DNA of 64,000 nucleotides from Pseudomonas sp. W4I3 (GTDB taxonomy: Bacteria; Pseudomonadota; Gammaproteobacteria; Pseudomonadales; Pseudomonadaceae), in assembly GCF_030816195.1 (NCBI RefSeq), contig NZ_JAUSXS010000001.1, forward strand, positions 4,797,501 through 4,861,500, written 5' to 3'. Within the stretch, counting starts at the first letter, position 1. Each line of letters starts with the position of its first letter. This document shows, one piece after another, positions 53,781 through 62,417 of the stretch. The translations under genes and the position numbers were made by a program. A model generated the notes under the pieces. It saw only the letters and a program-made list of their open reading frames with translations. It did not search any database and had not been told where the DNA came from.

Positions 53781-54995
53781 CTACTCCGCGCTTGCCGCGC
53801 TGGAAAACAGCGGCAAGGTCATCAATGCACAGGTGCCGCGCCCCAACCGGGAGCGCAACTGCAATTCTCCCTGATGCGCACGCGCCACGGCCTTGACCAC
53901 GGTCAGGCCCAGGCCAGTGCCGTTGGTCTTGGTGGTGAAAAAAGGTTCGCCCAGGCGCTCCAGCACGGCCGGGGCTATACCGCTGCCGCTGTCGCTGATG
54001 CACAGGCGCAGGGTTTGCTCGCGGCTATACAGATGCACCTTGAGCCGCGCACCGGGGCCGCTGGCCTGGGTGGCGTTTTCGATCAGATTGAGCAGCGCAC
54101 CGACCAGCGTGTCGCGGTTGCACAGCAACTCGCCGTGGTGGCTGTCGCATTGCCAGCGCAGGTTCGCGCCCTGAATATGCGTGGCCGCCGCCGCTTGCAG
54201 GGCCTGCATCAAGCCGGCCGGGGTCAGGCGGTCAGTCAACGGTAATTCGCCACGGGCAAACACCAGCATGTCGCGCACTTGGTGTTCCAACTCATGCAGG
54301 CGCTCCTTGAGACGCCCGGCAAAGCGCTGGTGGGTGGCCGTGGGCAATTGCTCATCAGTCAAATGACTGGCGTAGATCAACGCTGCCGACAGCGGCGTGC
54401 GGATCTGATGCGCCAGCGAAGCGACCATGCGCCCCAACGACGACAAACGCTCGTGGCGGGCCAGTTGGTCTTGCAAGTGACGGGTTTCCGTCAGGTCGTT
54501 GAGCAGCACCAACTGGCCTGGCTCAGCGTCCAGGGACCGGGTGGCAATGGACAGGCGGCGCCCATCCTTAAGGGACACTTCGTGGCCGTCATCCTCACGC
54601 GGCGCGAAGCAGCGGGTGATGACATGGCGCCACAGCTCGCCTTCCAGCGGCAGGCCAAGCAGGTCGCAGGCGGCCGGGTTGGCTTCGCGCACACGGCCCT
54701 GGTCATCGATGACGATCACGCCACCGGGCAACAGTGAGAGCAGATTCTGCAGGCGGTTGGCCAAGCGTTCTTTTTCGGCCAGCTCCTGCATGCGCTGAGC
54801 GCTGACCACTGCGAGCTCGCCTTTAAGCTCGGACACCCGGGCTTCAAGCAGGCTGTAGGAATCGGTCAGCTGGCTCGACATCTGGTTGAAGTGCGAGAAC
54901 GCCTGCTCAAGACCCTGGCGGGTCGGCGGCTCTACAGGCGGAACCAGCCCCTGGATCACAGGGGCCGTAGATAGTTGGGCGGCGTGGGGCATCAT
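53781..54995 (-). CDS. fleS: Sensor histidine kinase FleS
   Basis: A 404-residue kinase without membrane helices. A coiled coil and a PAS domain (about 60-180: LLSLLPGGVIVIDDQGRVREANPAACDLLGLP) come first. The HisKA domain has phospho-His in ASLAHQIRTPLSAALIYASHL, and the ATPase domain shows NLIENATQA, DSGSGIA and GTGLGLTVV. It should phosphorylate FleR; the absence of membrane helices implies a cytoplasmic cue. A sigma-54 promoter lies upstream. Confidence 0.94.
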   Translation of the reverse strand: MMPHAAQLSTAPVIQGLVPPVEPPTRQGLEQAFSHFNQMSSQLTDSYSLLEARVSELKGELAVVSAQRMQELAEKERLANRLQNLLSLLPGGVIVIDDQGRVREANPAACDLLGLPLEGELWRHVITRCFAPREDDGHEVSLKDGRRLSIATRSLDAEPGQLVLLNDLTETRHLQDQLARHERLSSLGRMVASLAHQIRTPLSAALIYASHLTDEQLPTATHQRFAGRLKERLHELEHQVRDMLVFARGELPLTDRLTPAGLMQALQAAAATHIQGANLRWQCDSHHGELLCNRDTLVGALLNLIENATQASGPGARLKVHLYSREQTLRLCISDSGSGIAPAVLERLGEPFFTTKTNGTGLGLTVVKAVARAHQGELQLRSRLGRGTCALMTLPLFSSAASAE

Positions 54996-55045
54996 GCTCT
55001 CTCGCTTGGCTGACCGTCAGTTAAACGGAACGTTGCGAGGGCTGT

Positions 55046-55061
55046 AGCAATACCCGTGCCG
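55046..55061 (-). promoter_or_regulatory. Sigma-54 promoter of fleSR
   Basis: On the minus strand CGGCACGGGTATTGCT has GG/GC at -24/-12 with consensus spacing, 50 nt upstream of fleS. FleQ-dependent transcription of fleSR is known in P. aeruginosa. Confidence 0.82.
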
Positions 55062-55102
55062 AAAAAAATCTACCTAAAAATCAATCAGTTGAAAAACAGG
55101 CG

Positions 55103-56578
55103 TCAATCATCCGCCTGTTCGTCACCTTCTTTGCGGCTCATACCGTACTTGCGCATCTTCTCCACCAGGGTGGTGCGACGAATGCGCAGGCGCTCGGCGG
55201 CGCGGGCAACGATGCCATTGGCGTCGTCCAGGGCCTGTTGGATCAGGCCTTGCTCCAGGTTGCCGAGGTAGTCCTTGAGGTCCAGGCCTTCGGGCGGCAG
55301 CATGGCCGATGCACCGAAGTCCGGCGTATGGCCGTTGATCGCCACGCGCTCTTCCATGTCACTGCGCAGGCTGTCGACCATCTGTTCGTCTTCGTCATCG
55401 ACGTAACGGAATTTCTTCGGCAACTCGACCACGCCGATCACCCCATAGGGGTGCATGATCGCCATGCGCTCCACCAGGTTGGCCAGCTCGCGCACGTTGC
55501 CCGGCCAGCCGTGGCGGCACAGCGACATGATCGCGGCGGAGTTGAAACGGATGGAGCCGCGCTTTTCGTGCTCCATGCGCGAGATCAGTTCGTTCATCAG
55601 CAACGGGATGTCTTCCACGCGCTCACGCAGCGGGGCCATCTCGATCGGGAAGACGTTGAGGCGGTAGTACAGGTCTTCGCGGAAGCTGCCGACCTCGATC
55701 ATGCTTTCGAGGTTCTTGTGGGTGGCGGCAATGATGCGCACGTCCACGCTCTGGGTCTTGTTGCTGCCCACGCGCTCGAAGGTGCGTTCCTGCAACACGC
55801 GCAGCAACTTGACCTGCATCGGCAGCGGCATATCGCCGATTTCGTCGAGAAACAGCGTGCCGCCGTTGGCCAGCTCGAAGCGCCCGGCACGGCTGGTGAT
55901 CGCCCCGGTAAAGGCGCCCTTCTCGTGGCCGAACAATTCGCTTTCCAGCAGCTCTGCCGGGATCGCCCCGCAGTTGACCGGCACGAATGGTCCGTCGCGG
56001 CGCTTGGAGTGATAGTGCAGGTTGCGCGCGACCACTTCCTTGCCGGTGCCGGACTCGCCGAGGATCAGCACGCTGGCGTCGGTGTCGGCCACTTGCTGCA
56101 TCATCTGGCGTACGTGCTGGATCGCCCGGCTGGTGCCGACGAGGCTGCGGAACAGGTTGGGTTCACGGTGACGGCCGCGCTCGCGGGCCTGGTCGTACAT
56201 CTCGCGATAGACCTGGGCGCGGTGCAGGGAATCAAGCAATTTGCTATAGCTGGGCGGCATTTCCAGAGTGGAAAGCACGCGGCGGCGCTGGTCTTCAGGC
56301 AGGTCGACAGAAGAAATATCGCCCATCAGCAACACCGGAAGGAACTCATCCCAGGTTGACAGTGTCTTTAACAAGCCCAAAACAGCGCCTGGAGCGTTTA
56401 CCGTCCCGATCAGCACACAAATGACTTCACGGCTCGACGCCAACGAGCTGACCACCTGCTGCCAATCATGGCTACCGCAGGGCAAATTTTCTTCACCAAG
56501 AAAATTTAAAATCACCGCTAAATCGCGGCGGCGGACGCTATCGTCATCGATCAGCAGAATTTTGGTTTCACGCCACAT
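55103..56578 (-). CDS. fleQ: Master flagellar regulator FleQ
   Basis: A 491-residue enhancer-binding protein and c-di-GMP receptor. The N-terminal FleQ domain lacks the phospho-acceptor Asp (VICVLIGTVNAPG), as is usual for FleQ. The AAA+ domain (about 140-375) has Walker A LGESGTGKEVVAR, GAFTGA and FLDEIGDMPLP. The C-terminal Fis-type helix-turn-helix reads NGIVARAAERLRIRRTTLVEKMRKY. It drives the sigma-54 flagellar promoters and controls exopolysaccharide genes. It is monocistronic, between fliT and fleS. Confidence 0.96.
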   Translation of the reverse strand: MWRETKILLIDDDSVRRRDLAVILNFLGEENLPCGSHDWQQVVSSLASSREVICVLIGTVNAPGAVLGLLKTLSTWDEFLPVLLMGDISSVDLPEDQRRRVLSTLEMPPSYSKLLDSLHRAQVYREMYDQARERGRHREPNLFRSLVGTSRAIQHVRQMMQQVADTDASVLILGESGTGKEVVARNLHYHSKRRDGPFVPVNCGAIPAELLESELFGHEKGAFTGAITSRAGRFELANGGTLFLDEIGDMPLPMQVKLLRVLQERTFERVGSNKTQSVDVRIIAATHKNLESMIEVGSFREDLYYRLNVFPIEMAPLRERVEDIPLLMNELISRMEHEKRGSIRFNSAAIMSLCRHGWPGNVRELANLVERMAIMHPYGVIGVVELPKKFRYVDDEDEQMVDSLRSDMEERVAINGHTPDFGASAMLPPEGLDLKDYLGNLEQGLIQQALDDANGIVARAAERLRIRRTTLVEKMRKYGMSRKEGDEQADD

Positions 56579-56748
56579 GCAATAGCAACTTCCCTAGTAA
56601 AACTTCCTGCCCCGGAATGAGGGCAATCAAGACGTCAGTAAGACTTATCCTCTACTAGACGTCTGAAATCTGAAAACAGCACTAGTTAAGTCAAAAATGC
56701 TGGCACAGTCAAATATATGACGCACCGTTCGGACTAACCGAGCCCTTA

Positions 56749-57045
56749 TCAGCCGAAAAGATGGTAAACCTTTGACGCATTTTTCGCTTGGTTGATCTGC
56801 GCCATCTCTTCGAAAATCGCCTGGCGCTCGCCGGTCGTCACCTCAAGCAACTGCTGATACACCCCCAACAGAGCCTCGAGCTTTTCGCGCAACGCATCCT
56901 CGTCCACCGGCGCTTCGCTGAGCACGTTATCGATCACGTTGCGGCAACCCAGGTCCAGCTCGCCAATGGCGTCCCAGTTGCGCGCAGCCAGTGCATCGAC
57001 CAGGGCTTCGCGGGTTTCATCAATGCGTTGCAGTGCGTGGCTCAT
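56749..57045 (-). CDS. fliT: FliT-like flagellar export chaperone
   Basis: A 98-residue helical protein (MSHALQRIDETREALVDALAARNWDAIGELDLGC...) in the place of fliT after fliS. FliT-type proteins bind the cap protein FliD before export. Sequence conservation in this family is low, so position and size carry much of the assignment. Confidence 0.8.
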   Translation of the reverse strand: MSHALQRIDETREALVDALAARNWDAIGELDLGCRNVIDNVLSEAPVDEDALREKLEALLGVYQQLLEVTTGERQAIFEEMAQINQAKNASKVYHLFG

Positions 57046-57071
57046 GACGATTTCCTCAGGGCCCAGTGGCC

Positions 57072-57476
57072 TTATTGTGCGGCGCCTTGTGGCACGGCAA
57101 TGGCATCCCAGCCTTCTTTCACGGTAATCAGCAGACGAGCGACTTCGTCGATCATGTCGGCATCATTGTGCAGATTGGCTTCCATCAGGCGATTGGTCAT
57201 GTACACGTACAGACCTTCCAATTGCTGGACGTATTCCTTGTTGTCGCTTTTCTCGGCATTGAGGCCGTCACGCAAACCTATGAGGATGTCGGCAGCCTTA
57301 CCCAGCATCAGGCCCTTCTGAGCGATATCACCGCGCGCCAGGGCACCTTTGGCTTGTGCCATACGGTCCAGGCCGCCTTCCATCAGCATCTGCACCAGGC
57401 GATGCGGGCTGGCTTCGGAGATCTGCGCATGGGAATTGACCTTCTGATATTGGCGAAGGGCTCTCATGGGATTCAT
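57072..57476 (-). CDS. fliS: Flagellin export chaperone FliS
   Basis: A 134-residue four-helix protein with the FliS signature MNPMRALRQYQKVNSHAQISEASPHRLVQMLMEGGL. It binds the C-terminus of flagellin in the cytoplasm and stops early polymerisation. ATG 57476 has GAGGT upstream; the longer frame is not conserved. Confidence 0.95.
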   Translation of the reverse strand: MNPMRALRQYQKVNSHAQISEASPHRLVQMLMEGGLDRMAQAKGALARGDIAQKGLMLGKAADILIGLRDGLNAEKSDNKEYVQQLEGLYVYMTNRLMEANLHNDADMIDEVARLLITVKEGWDAIAVPQGAAQ

Positions 57477-57573
57477 GTTTCTACCTCGTGACAGGCAACA
57501 GCGATAAGGGTTGCAGTAACCATTATGTCGACTGGATCGCAAAAAACTTTAACCCGCCGACGCTAGAAAGAAC

Positions 57574-57603
57574 AAAGCCCAGGTCAACGGACCTGGGCTT
57601 TTT
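57574..57603 (-). terminator. Terminator-like hairpin between fliD and fliS
   Basis: AAAGCCCAGGT and ACCTGGGCTTT form an 11-bp stem with a 6-nt loop, just after the fliD stop in its direction of transcription. T-richness after the stem is moderate, so some read-through into fliS is likely. Confidence 0.75.
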
Positions 57604-57616
57604 CATGTGTATTCAA

Positions 57617-59026
57617 TCAGCTATCGCTGCTTTGAGATTTACTGATCGCACTGAGCGTACCGAGGATGCTGCTGCTCTGCTGGCGCAACTGCGCCACCAG
57701 CGTATCCATGGCGGTGTATTTGCGGGTCAGCGCGTCTTGCATGGTGGTCAGACGTTCATCCAGGGAAGTCTGTTGCTTGGTGAGGTCCTTCAGGCTGTCG
57801 GCCAAGGAACTGGTGCGCGTCGCCAGTATCCCGGTGGTTGGCTTGGCATAGGCGTCGGTCGCAGCGGTAAGGCGCGCCAGCAGACCAGTCTTGCCACTGA
57901 AGATACTGTTGATATCGGCGGGATTGCTCAGCACCGCCTTGTCCCACTGCTTGCTGTCGATGCTCAGTGCGCCGGTGTCCTGATCGGTCGTGACGCCGAA
58001 CTGCGCCAGGGACTTCAAGGTACCGTTACCGGACAGCGCGTTGAACTCGTTGCGGATCGCCGACTGCAAAGTGCGCATGGTCGAGTCGCCGGTCAGGGTC
58101 GCCGATACGGAGTTACCGGCAGCATCCTTGGTCACCTTGGTTTCGGCGTTCATCGCCTTGAGCAGGGCGTTGTAAGTATCGACGAAACCCTTGACCCCGG
58201 ACTTCAGCGAAGTGCTGCTGGTGGTCACGGAAATGGTCAAGGCCGTACGCACCGGGTTTTCAGTCTGATCGTTGGCAACGGCGGTAGGCGATACAGTGAG
58301 CAGCTTGATGCTCACCCCACTCACAGCATCGGAGATGCTGTTGGACTTGGATTCCGCAGCGATGCCATCAATGGTGTATTTGGCGTTCTGAGGTACGTCG
58401 ACGACCTTGTAACCGGTATCGATCCCGGAGTTACCCGACATTGTCAGATCCGAGCCCACACCGCCGGTGGTAGACGTCAGAATCAGACGCGAACCGTTGG
58501 AGTCGGTGAGAATGTTGGCGCTCAAGCCCGCAGTGCCGAACTGGCTGTTGATCGAGTCGCGCACCTGTTGCAGGGTGGCGCCCGGTGGCACGCTCAGGTC
58601 GAAGTTCTTGCCCGACTGGCTGATGGTGAGTGTCGTGGCCTTGTTCGTCGCGTTGACAATCGTCGACTGCCCACCGGCGAAACTGGTGGTCGACAGCTTG
58701 GAAGGCTTGGCCAGCTGATTGACGACCAGAGAGAAACTACCATTCGCAGCGCCAGGGTTGGCCGTCATGGTGGCAACCTTTTCATCCGAAGACGTACCAG
58801 TCAACCCCGTGAAGCTGTTGTCCGTCCCCATGCTGGTCAAGGCACCGCGAAAGGCGTCCAGGGCAGCCTGGATCTTGCCGATCGACGACAGCTGAGTGGT
58901 TGCCTTCTGCGACTGAACGTTGATCTGCGCCTGCTTCGGCGCTCGTTCGGCATCCACCAGGGACTTTACAATTGCCTGAGTGTCGAAGCCCGACCCCACG
59001 CCAGTAATCGTTGTACCCGCCATCAT
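57617..59026 (-). CDS. fliD: Flagellar cap protein FliD
   Basis: A 469-residue cap (HAP2) protein. The N-terminal domain begins TTITGVGSGFDTQAIVKSLVDAERAPKQAQINVQSQ and the C-terminal coiled coil ends DLTKQQTSLDERLTTMQDALTRKYTAMDTLVAQLRQQSSSI. It folds incoming flagellin at the filament tip and can bind mucin. Two ATGs in tandem (59026, 59023) follow AGGAG; the second has better spacing. Confidence 0.95.
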   Translation of the reverse strand: MMAGTTITGVGSGFDTQAIVKSLVDAERAPKQAQINVQSQKATTQLSSIGKIQAALDAFRGALTSMGTDNSFTGLTGTSSDEKVATMTANPGAANGSFSLVVNQLAKPSKLSTTSFAGGQSTIVNATNKATTLTISQSGKNFDLSVPPGATLQQVRDSINSQFGTAGLSANILTDSNGSRLILTSTTGGVGSDLTMSGNSGIDTGYKVVDVPQNAKYTIDGIAAESKSNSISDAVSGVSIKLLTVSPTAVANDQTENPVRTALTISVTTSSTSLKSGVKGFVDTYNALLKAMNAETKVTKDAAGNSVSATLTGDSTMRTLQSAIRNEFNALSGNGTLKSLAQFGVTTDQDTGALSIDSKQWDKAVLSNPADINSIFSGKTGLLARLTAATDAYAKPTTGILATRTSSLADSLKDLTKQQTSLDERLTTMQDALTRKYTAMDTLVAQLRQQSSSILGTLSAISKSQSSDS

Positions 59027-59086
59027 CTTTCTCCTAGTGCGGTGGCTGCCGTTATCTTGACGACTATCGCTTCAAGCCGAAACGGC

Positions 59087-59102
59087 AACAAGTTTCATGC
59101 CA
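59087..59102 (-). promoter_or_regulatory. Weak sigma-54-like site upstream of fliD
   Basis: TGGCATGAAACTTGTT on the minus strand matches -24 well but has GT in place of GC at -12. It lies 61 nt upstream of fliD. fliD is sigma-54 dependent in P. aeruginosa, so the site is kept as a candidate only. Confidence 0.35.
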
Positions 59103-59104
59103 GC

Positions 59105-59452
59105 TCAGACCTTGTCGTCAAACAACACGTGGCTGGCGCTGGACAAGCTCTGCGCCAGCTTCAAGGCCGTTTCCGAAGGGATCTGGCGGATTACTTCACC
59201 GGTGTCGGTGGCAATAACCTTGACCACAACCCTGTGGGTGGAATCGTCAATGGAAAAATCCAGATTGCGCTGGGCCGCTTGTACGAATTCTTTAATATCA
59301 GTGACCGCTTTTTCCAGATCGCCCTTCTGGGACTGATCTGCGGCTGGCGCGGCCAGCTCAACCTTGCTCTTGTCTTTGTCGGCCACAGGCGCCATGGAGG
59401 CTTGAACGGCCTGCGGCGGATAAGACGAGTTCAGTTTTACACTCATGTCCAT
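59105..59452 (-). CDS. flaG: Flagellar protein FlaG
   Basis: A 115-residue protein. The variable N-terminal part is followed by the FlaG domain (VTDIKEFVQAAQRNLDFSIDDSTHRVVVKVIATDTGEVIRQIPSETALKLAQSL). FlaG limits filament length. ATG 59452 is preferred because AGGAGA stands 6 nt before it; TTG 59458 and ATG 59446 are in frame. It lies between fliC and fliD. Confidence 0.92.
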   Translation of the reverse strand: MDMSVKLNSSYPPQAVQASMAPVADKDKSKVELAAPAADQSQKGDLEKAVTDIKEFVQAAQRNLDFSIDDSTHRVVVKVIATDTGEVIRQIPSETALKLAQSLSSASHVLFDDKV

Positions 59453-59476
59453 GTCCAATCTCCTCTAACGGGAAAA

Positions 59477-59508
59477 GACGAAAGGGCACGTAAACGCGCC
59501 CTTCCGTC
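59477..59508 (-). terminator. Terminator of fliC
   Basis: GACGAAAGGGCACG and CGCGCCCTTCCGTC pair with two mismatches around a TAAA loop, followed on the minus strand by CTTTTCCC. It lies 19 nt after the fliC stop. Confidence 0.75.
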
Positions 59509-59526
59509 AATTACCAAGCGCTGTGA

Positions 59527-60945
59527 TTACTGAAGCAGTTTCAGTACAGCGGATGGCAGCTGGTTAGCCTGCGACAGGATCGCAGTGGAAGCCGACTGCA
59601 GGGTTTGCTGCTTGGTCAGTTCAGCGGCTTCGGAAGCGAAGTCGACGTCCTGGATGGTGGAACGAGCAGCGGTGGTGTTCTTCTGGATGTTGGACAGGTT
59701 GTCTACAGTGCTGGTCAGACGGTTCTGTACAGCGCCCAGGCCCGAACGGGAGCTGGAGATAGTAGCGATAGCCTGGTCGATTACCGAAACAGCGTTCTGA
59801 GCCTTGGTGGCGTCAGTCACGTCAGTTTGCGATACCGAAGTCTTGGTCGAAGCAGCCGAGGTAGCGGCGCCGAAGATACCGGTCACACCAGCGCCTTCCA
59901 GGGAGTAGCCCTTCGAGGAGTTCATGTTCACAGCACCCGTAGCGATCAGGCCGTCAGCCAGAGCCACGCCTGCACCGTAAGCGCCTGCGCCATCTTTGGT
60001 AGCGACGGAGATGGTGCCAGCAGCGGTCGAAGCGCTGAACGCCAGGTTCTCACCGGTATCGGATTTAACCGACAGGGTGCCTTTGGATTCGTCGTAGTTA
60101 ACGCTGATACCCAGTTTGGCAGAGTTCGACTTCAGCTGGTCAGCCAGGCTGGCGGTATCCTTTACACCAACGAAGGTGGTGGCTTGGCCGCCAACAGTCA
60201 TGGTGAACGAGGCCGGAGCAGTAGCTGCGCCTGCTGCTACAGTGAACTCAGCTTCGGTGCTGGCGGTAGCGCCCAGGCCACCGATGGCGCCGTTAAGCTG
60301 TGCAGCGATGGTTTTAGCCGAGGCAGCAGCTGCAACGGTTACGGTGTTGGTTTGGCCGTTGCCGGTAACCGCGATTGCGCCGCCAGCGACGCCGGTGGTG
60401 CTTGGAGCGATCGCCAGGCTGTTGATCTGCTGCGAACCAATGTTGTTGGCTGCAACGTTGTCCAGGCTCAGGTTGATGGTTTCGTTAGCGTTGGCGCCAA
60501 CCTGGATGGACTTGGTGCCGTACGAACCGTCCAGCAGCTTCTGGCCACCGAAAGTAGTGGTTTGCGAAATACGGGTCAGTTCCGAAGTCAGAGCCTGGTA
60601 TTCGTCGTTGTTCGACTTACGGTCGTCGGTGCTCAGGGAGCCGGTAGCCGAGGACAGAGCCAGGGTACGCATTTTTTGCAGAATGTCGGTCGAAGCCTGC
60701 ATTGCGCCTTCAGCGGTTTGCGCGATGGAGATACCATCGTTGGCGTTCTTCACTGCTTGACCCAGGCCGTTGATCTGGCTGGTCATACGGTTGGAGATAC
60801 CCAGGCCGGCTGCGTCGTCTTTAGCGCTGTTGATACGCAGGCCGGAAGACAGGCGCTGCATGGAAGTGGCCAGGGCGCCGCCAGCTTTGTTCAGGTTGCC
60901 CTGAGTAGTGATCGAAGCAATGTTGGTGTTTACTGTTAAAGCCAT
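59527..60945 (-). CDS. fliC: Flagellin FliC
   Basis: A 472-residue filament protein. The N-terminal D0/D1 part begins ALTVNTNIASITTQGNLNKAGGALATSMQRLSSGLRINSAKDD and holds the flg22-like region. The middle (about 170-370) is Ala/Thr/Gly-rich and variable. The C-terminal D1/D0 part ends IQDVDFASEAAELTKQQTLQSASTAILSQANQLPSAVLKLLQ. ATG 60945 follows GAGGA; a FliA promoter lies 80 nt upstream. Confidence 0.96.
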   Translation of the reverse strand: MALTVNTNIASITTQGNLNKAGGALATSMQRLSSGLRINSAKDDAAGLGISNRMTSQINGLGQAVKNANDGISIAQTAEGAMQASTDILQKMRTLALSSATGSLSTDDRKSNNDEYQALTSELTRISQTTTFGGQKLLDGSYGTKSIQVGANANETINLSLDNVAANNIGSQQINSLAIAPSTTGVAGGAIAVTGNGQTNTVTVAAAASAKTIAAQLNGAIGGLGATASTEAEFTVAAGAATAPASFTMTVGGQATTFVGVKDTASLADQLKSNSAKLGISVNYDESKGTLSVKSDTGENLAFSASTAAGTISVATKDGAGAYGAGVALADGLIATGAVNMNSSKGYSLEGAGVTGIFGAATSAASTKTSVSQTDVTDATKAQNAVSVIDQAIATISSSRSGLGAVQNRLTSTVDNLSNIQKNTTAARSTIQDVDFASEAAELTKQQTLQSASTAILSQANQLPSAVLKLLQ

Positions 60946-61024
60946 GACGAAATCCTCGATGGATGAATACTGCGGCTTCCGGCCCTGGCAACCGCCGGGT
61001 GTGGCCTGAGAACCTACGTAATAG

Positions 61025-61051
61025 TTATCGTCGTGGTAGCCGGTTGCTTGA
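61025..61051 (-). promoter_or_regulatory. FliA (sigma-28) promoter of fliC
   Basis: On the minus strand TCAAG (61051-61047) is followed by 14 nt and GACGATAA (61032-61025), one base from the consensus GCCGATAA. The start codon is 80 nt downstream. Spacing equals that of the cheV promoter. Confidence 0.85.
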
Positions 61052-61154
61052 GGGTTTTTTTGATTTTTTTTACTAGCCCTGTGCCAGCCCTTGCAATTCA
61101 AGGGGTTACCACTGCCGAAAACCCAGCGTTTGTTGGCTTTTCTGGCGCCAAATA

Positions 61155-61190
61155 AAAAACGCCGATGATCTTTCGATCATCGGCGTTTTT
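61155..61190. terminator. Strong terminator after the FabH-like gene
   Basis: AAAAACGCCGATGATC and GATCATCGGCGTTTTT form a perfect 16-bp stem with TTTC loop. It lies 19 nt past the FabH-like stop and isolates that gene from fliC transcription. Confidence 0.92.
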
Positions 61191-61208
61191 TATGCAGCCA
61201 CTAAAGCA

Positions 61209-62138
61209 TCACGGGCGATAGAGAATCGCCGACCCCCAGGACAGGCCCACACCGAAGCCACTGATCGCCACACGCTTCCAGGTGGCGTCCATCACATGCT
61301 TTTCCAGCAGCAACGGAATGCTCGATGACACGGTGTTGCCGGTCTCGACCATGTCCTTGATGAACTTGTCCACCGGCGCCTCTTCAAAACGTCGCGCCAC
61401 GGCGTCGACAATCGCCGCACTGCCCTGGTGAATGCAGAACGCATCGATGTCATCGGCCTTGAGGTCCGACTCATCGAGCAGCTCGTGCAAATGCGCCGGC
61501 ACCTTGAGCAAGGCGAAGTTGAAGACCTGGCGACCGTTCATGAAGAACACGCCATCACTGACCTTCAGGTGCGGTGCGCCCGAACCGTCTGTGCCAAACT
61601 TGGATTTGCCCAGCAACCACGGCGCGTCTTCGCCCATCCAGGTGGCGGTGGCGGCGTCGCCAAACAGCATGGTGGTGTTGCGGTCTTCCGGGTCGACGAT
61701 TTTCGAGTATGGGTCGGCGGTGATCAGCAGGCCGTTTTTCAGGCCGGTGGCTTCCATGAAGCCCTTCATGGCGTAGATGCCATATACGTAACCGGAACAA
61801 CCCAGGGAAATATCGAAGGCGGCCACGTGGGTGGGCAGGCCCAGTTTGTCCTGCACGATGGCTGCGGTGTGGGGCAGCCCTTCTTCATCGCCGTTCTGGG
61901 TGACCACGATTACGGCGTCGATGGACTCGCGCTTCAAGTCCGGGTTGTTGGCAAACAACGCGTTGACCGCCTCGACACACAGATCGGAGGTTTCCTGCGC
62001 GGCTTCCTTGCGCGGCAGGAACGCCGAACCGATCTTGCCGATGATGAATTCTTCATCCTTGGCGAATTTGGCACCCTGGGCGTAGTTATCGATACCGTCC
62101 GCCGGCACGTAACTGGCGATGCTTTTTATGCCAATCAT
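61209..62138 (-). CDS. 3-oxoacyl-ACP synthase III (FabH-like) of the flagellin locus
   Basis: A 309-residue thiolase-fold enzyme with the KAS III triad: Cys about 114 in SLGCSGYVYG, His in CIHQGSAAIVDA and Asn in VETGNTVSSSIP. It should condense an acyl thioester with malonyl-ACP. A similar gene (orf3) lies beside fliC in the flagellin-glycosylation island of P. syringae with glycosyltransferases fgt1 and fgt2, which are not seen here. It is monocistronic, flanked by terminators. A role in making the acyl part of a flagellin sugar is inference; housekeeping FabH is elsewhere in most pseudomonads. Confidence 0.85.
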   Translation of the reverse strand: MIGIKSIASYVPADGIDNYAQGAKFAKDEEFIIGKIGSAFLPRKEAAQETSDLCVEAVNALFANNPDLKRESIDAVIVVTQNGDEEGLPHTAAIVQDKLGLPTHVAAFDISLGCSGYVYGIYAMKGFMEATGLKNGLLITADPYSKIVDPEDRNTTMLFGDAATATWMGEDAPWLLGKSKFGTDGSGAPHLKVSDGVFFMNGRQVFNFALLKVPAHLHELLDESDLKADDIDAFCIHQGSAAIVDAVARRFEEAPVDKFIKDMVETGNTVSSSIPLLLEKHVMDATWKRVAISGFGVGLSWGSAILYRP

Positions 62139-62360
62139 TGTGGCTTCCCAATACTAAATAGCTGGAGAACACCCCAGGGCCTGCGCCCGAAGTGCTGACA
62201 ATAAAGGGGATAACCCCATAAAAATTTCGCTGAAAGCCGCGCAATAACAACGGCAACGCGACTTATCCTTTTCACACGATACAGTGAAGATGCGCTTTAT
62301 GACTCACAGGTCACTCAATTTTCAATGGATCTGTGCAAAATCTGCAAACAAATCAGCCGC

Positions 62361-62400
62361 AAAAACGACAACGGCCCACCCCGTTTCCGGGATGAGCCGC
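62361..62400 (-). terminator. Terminator of flgL
   Basis: On the minus strand GCGGCTCATCCCG and CGGGGTGGGCCGT pair (with G-U pairs) around AAA and are followed by TGTCGTTTTT. It lies 17 nt after the flgL stop. Confidence 0.75.
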
Positions 62401-62417
62401 TGGTCTACCGCCAGAAT

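Noticed and set aside
58000..59000. Ser/Ala-rich plus-strand frames opposite fliD and fliC (57488-59533, 59605-60939)
   Set aside because: Antisense to complete, motif-bearing filament genes.
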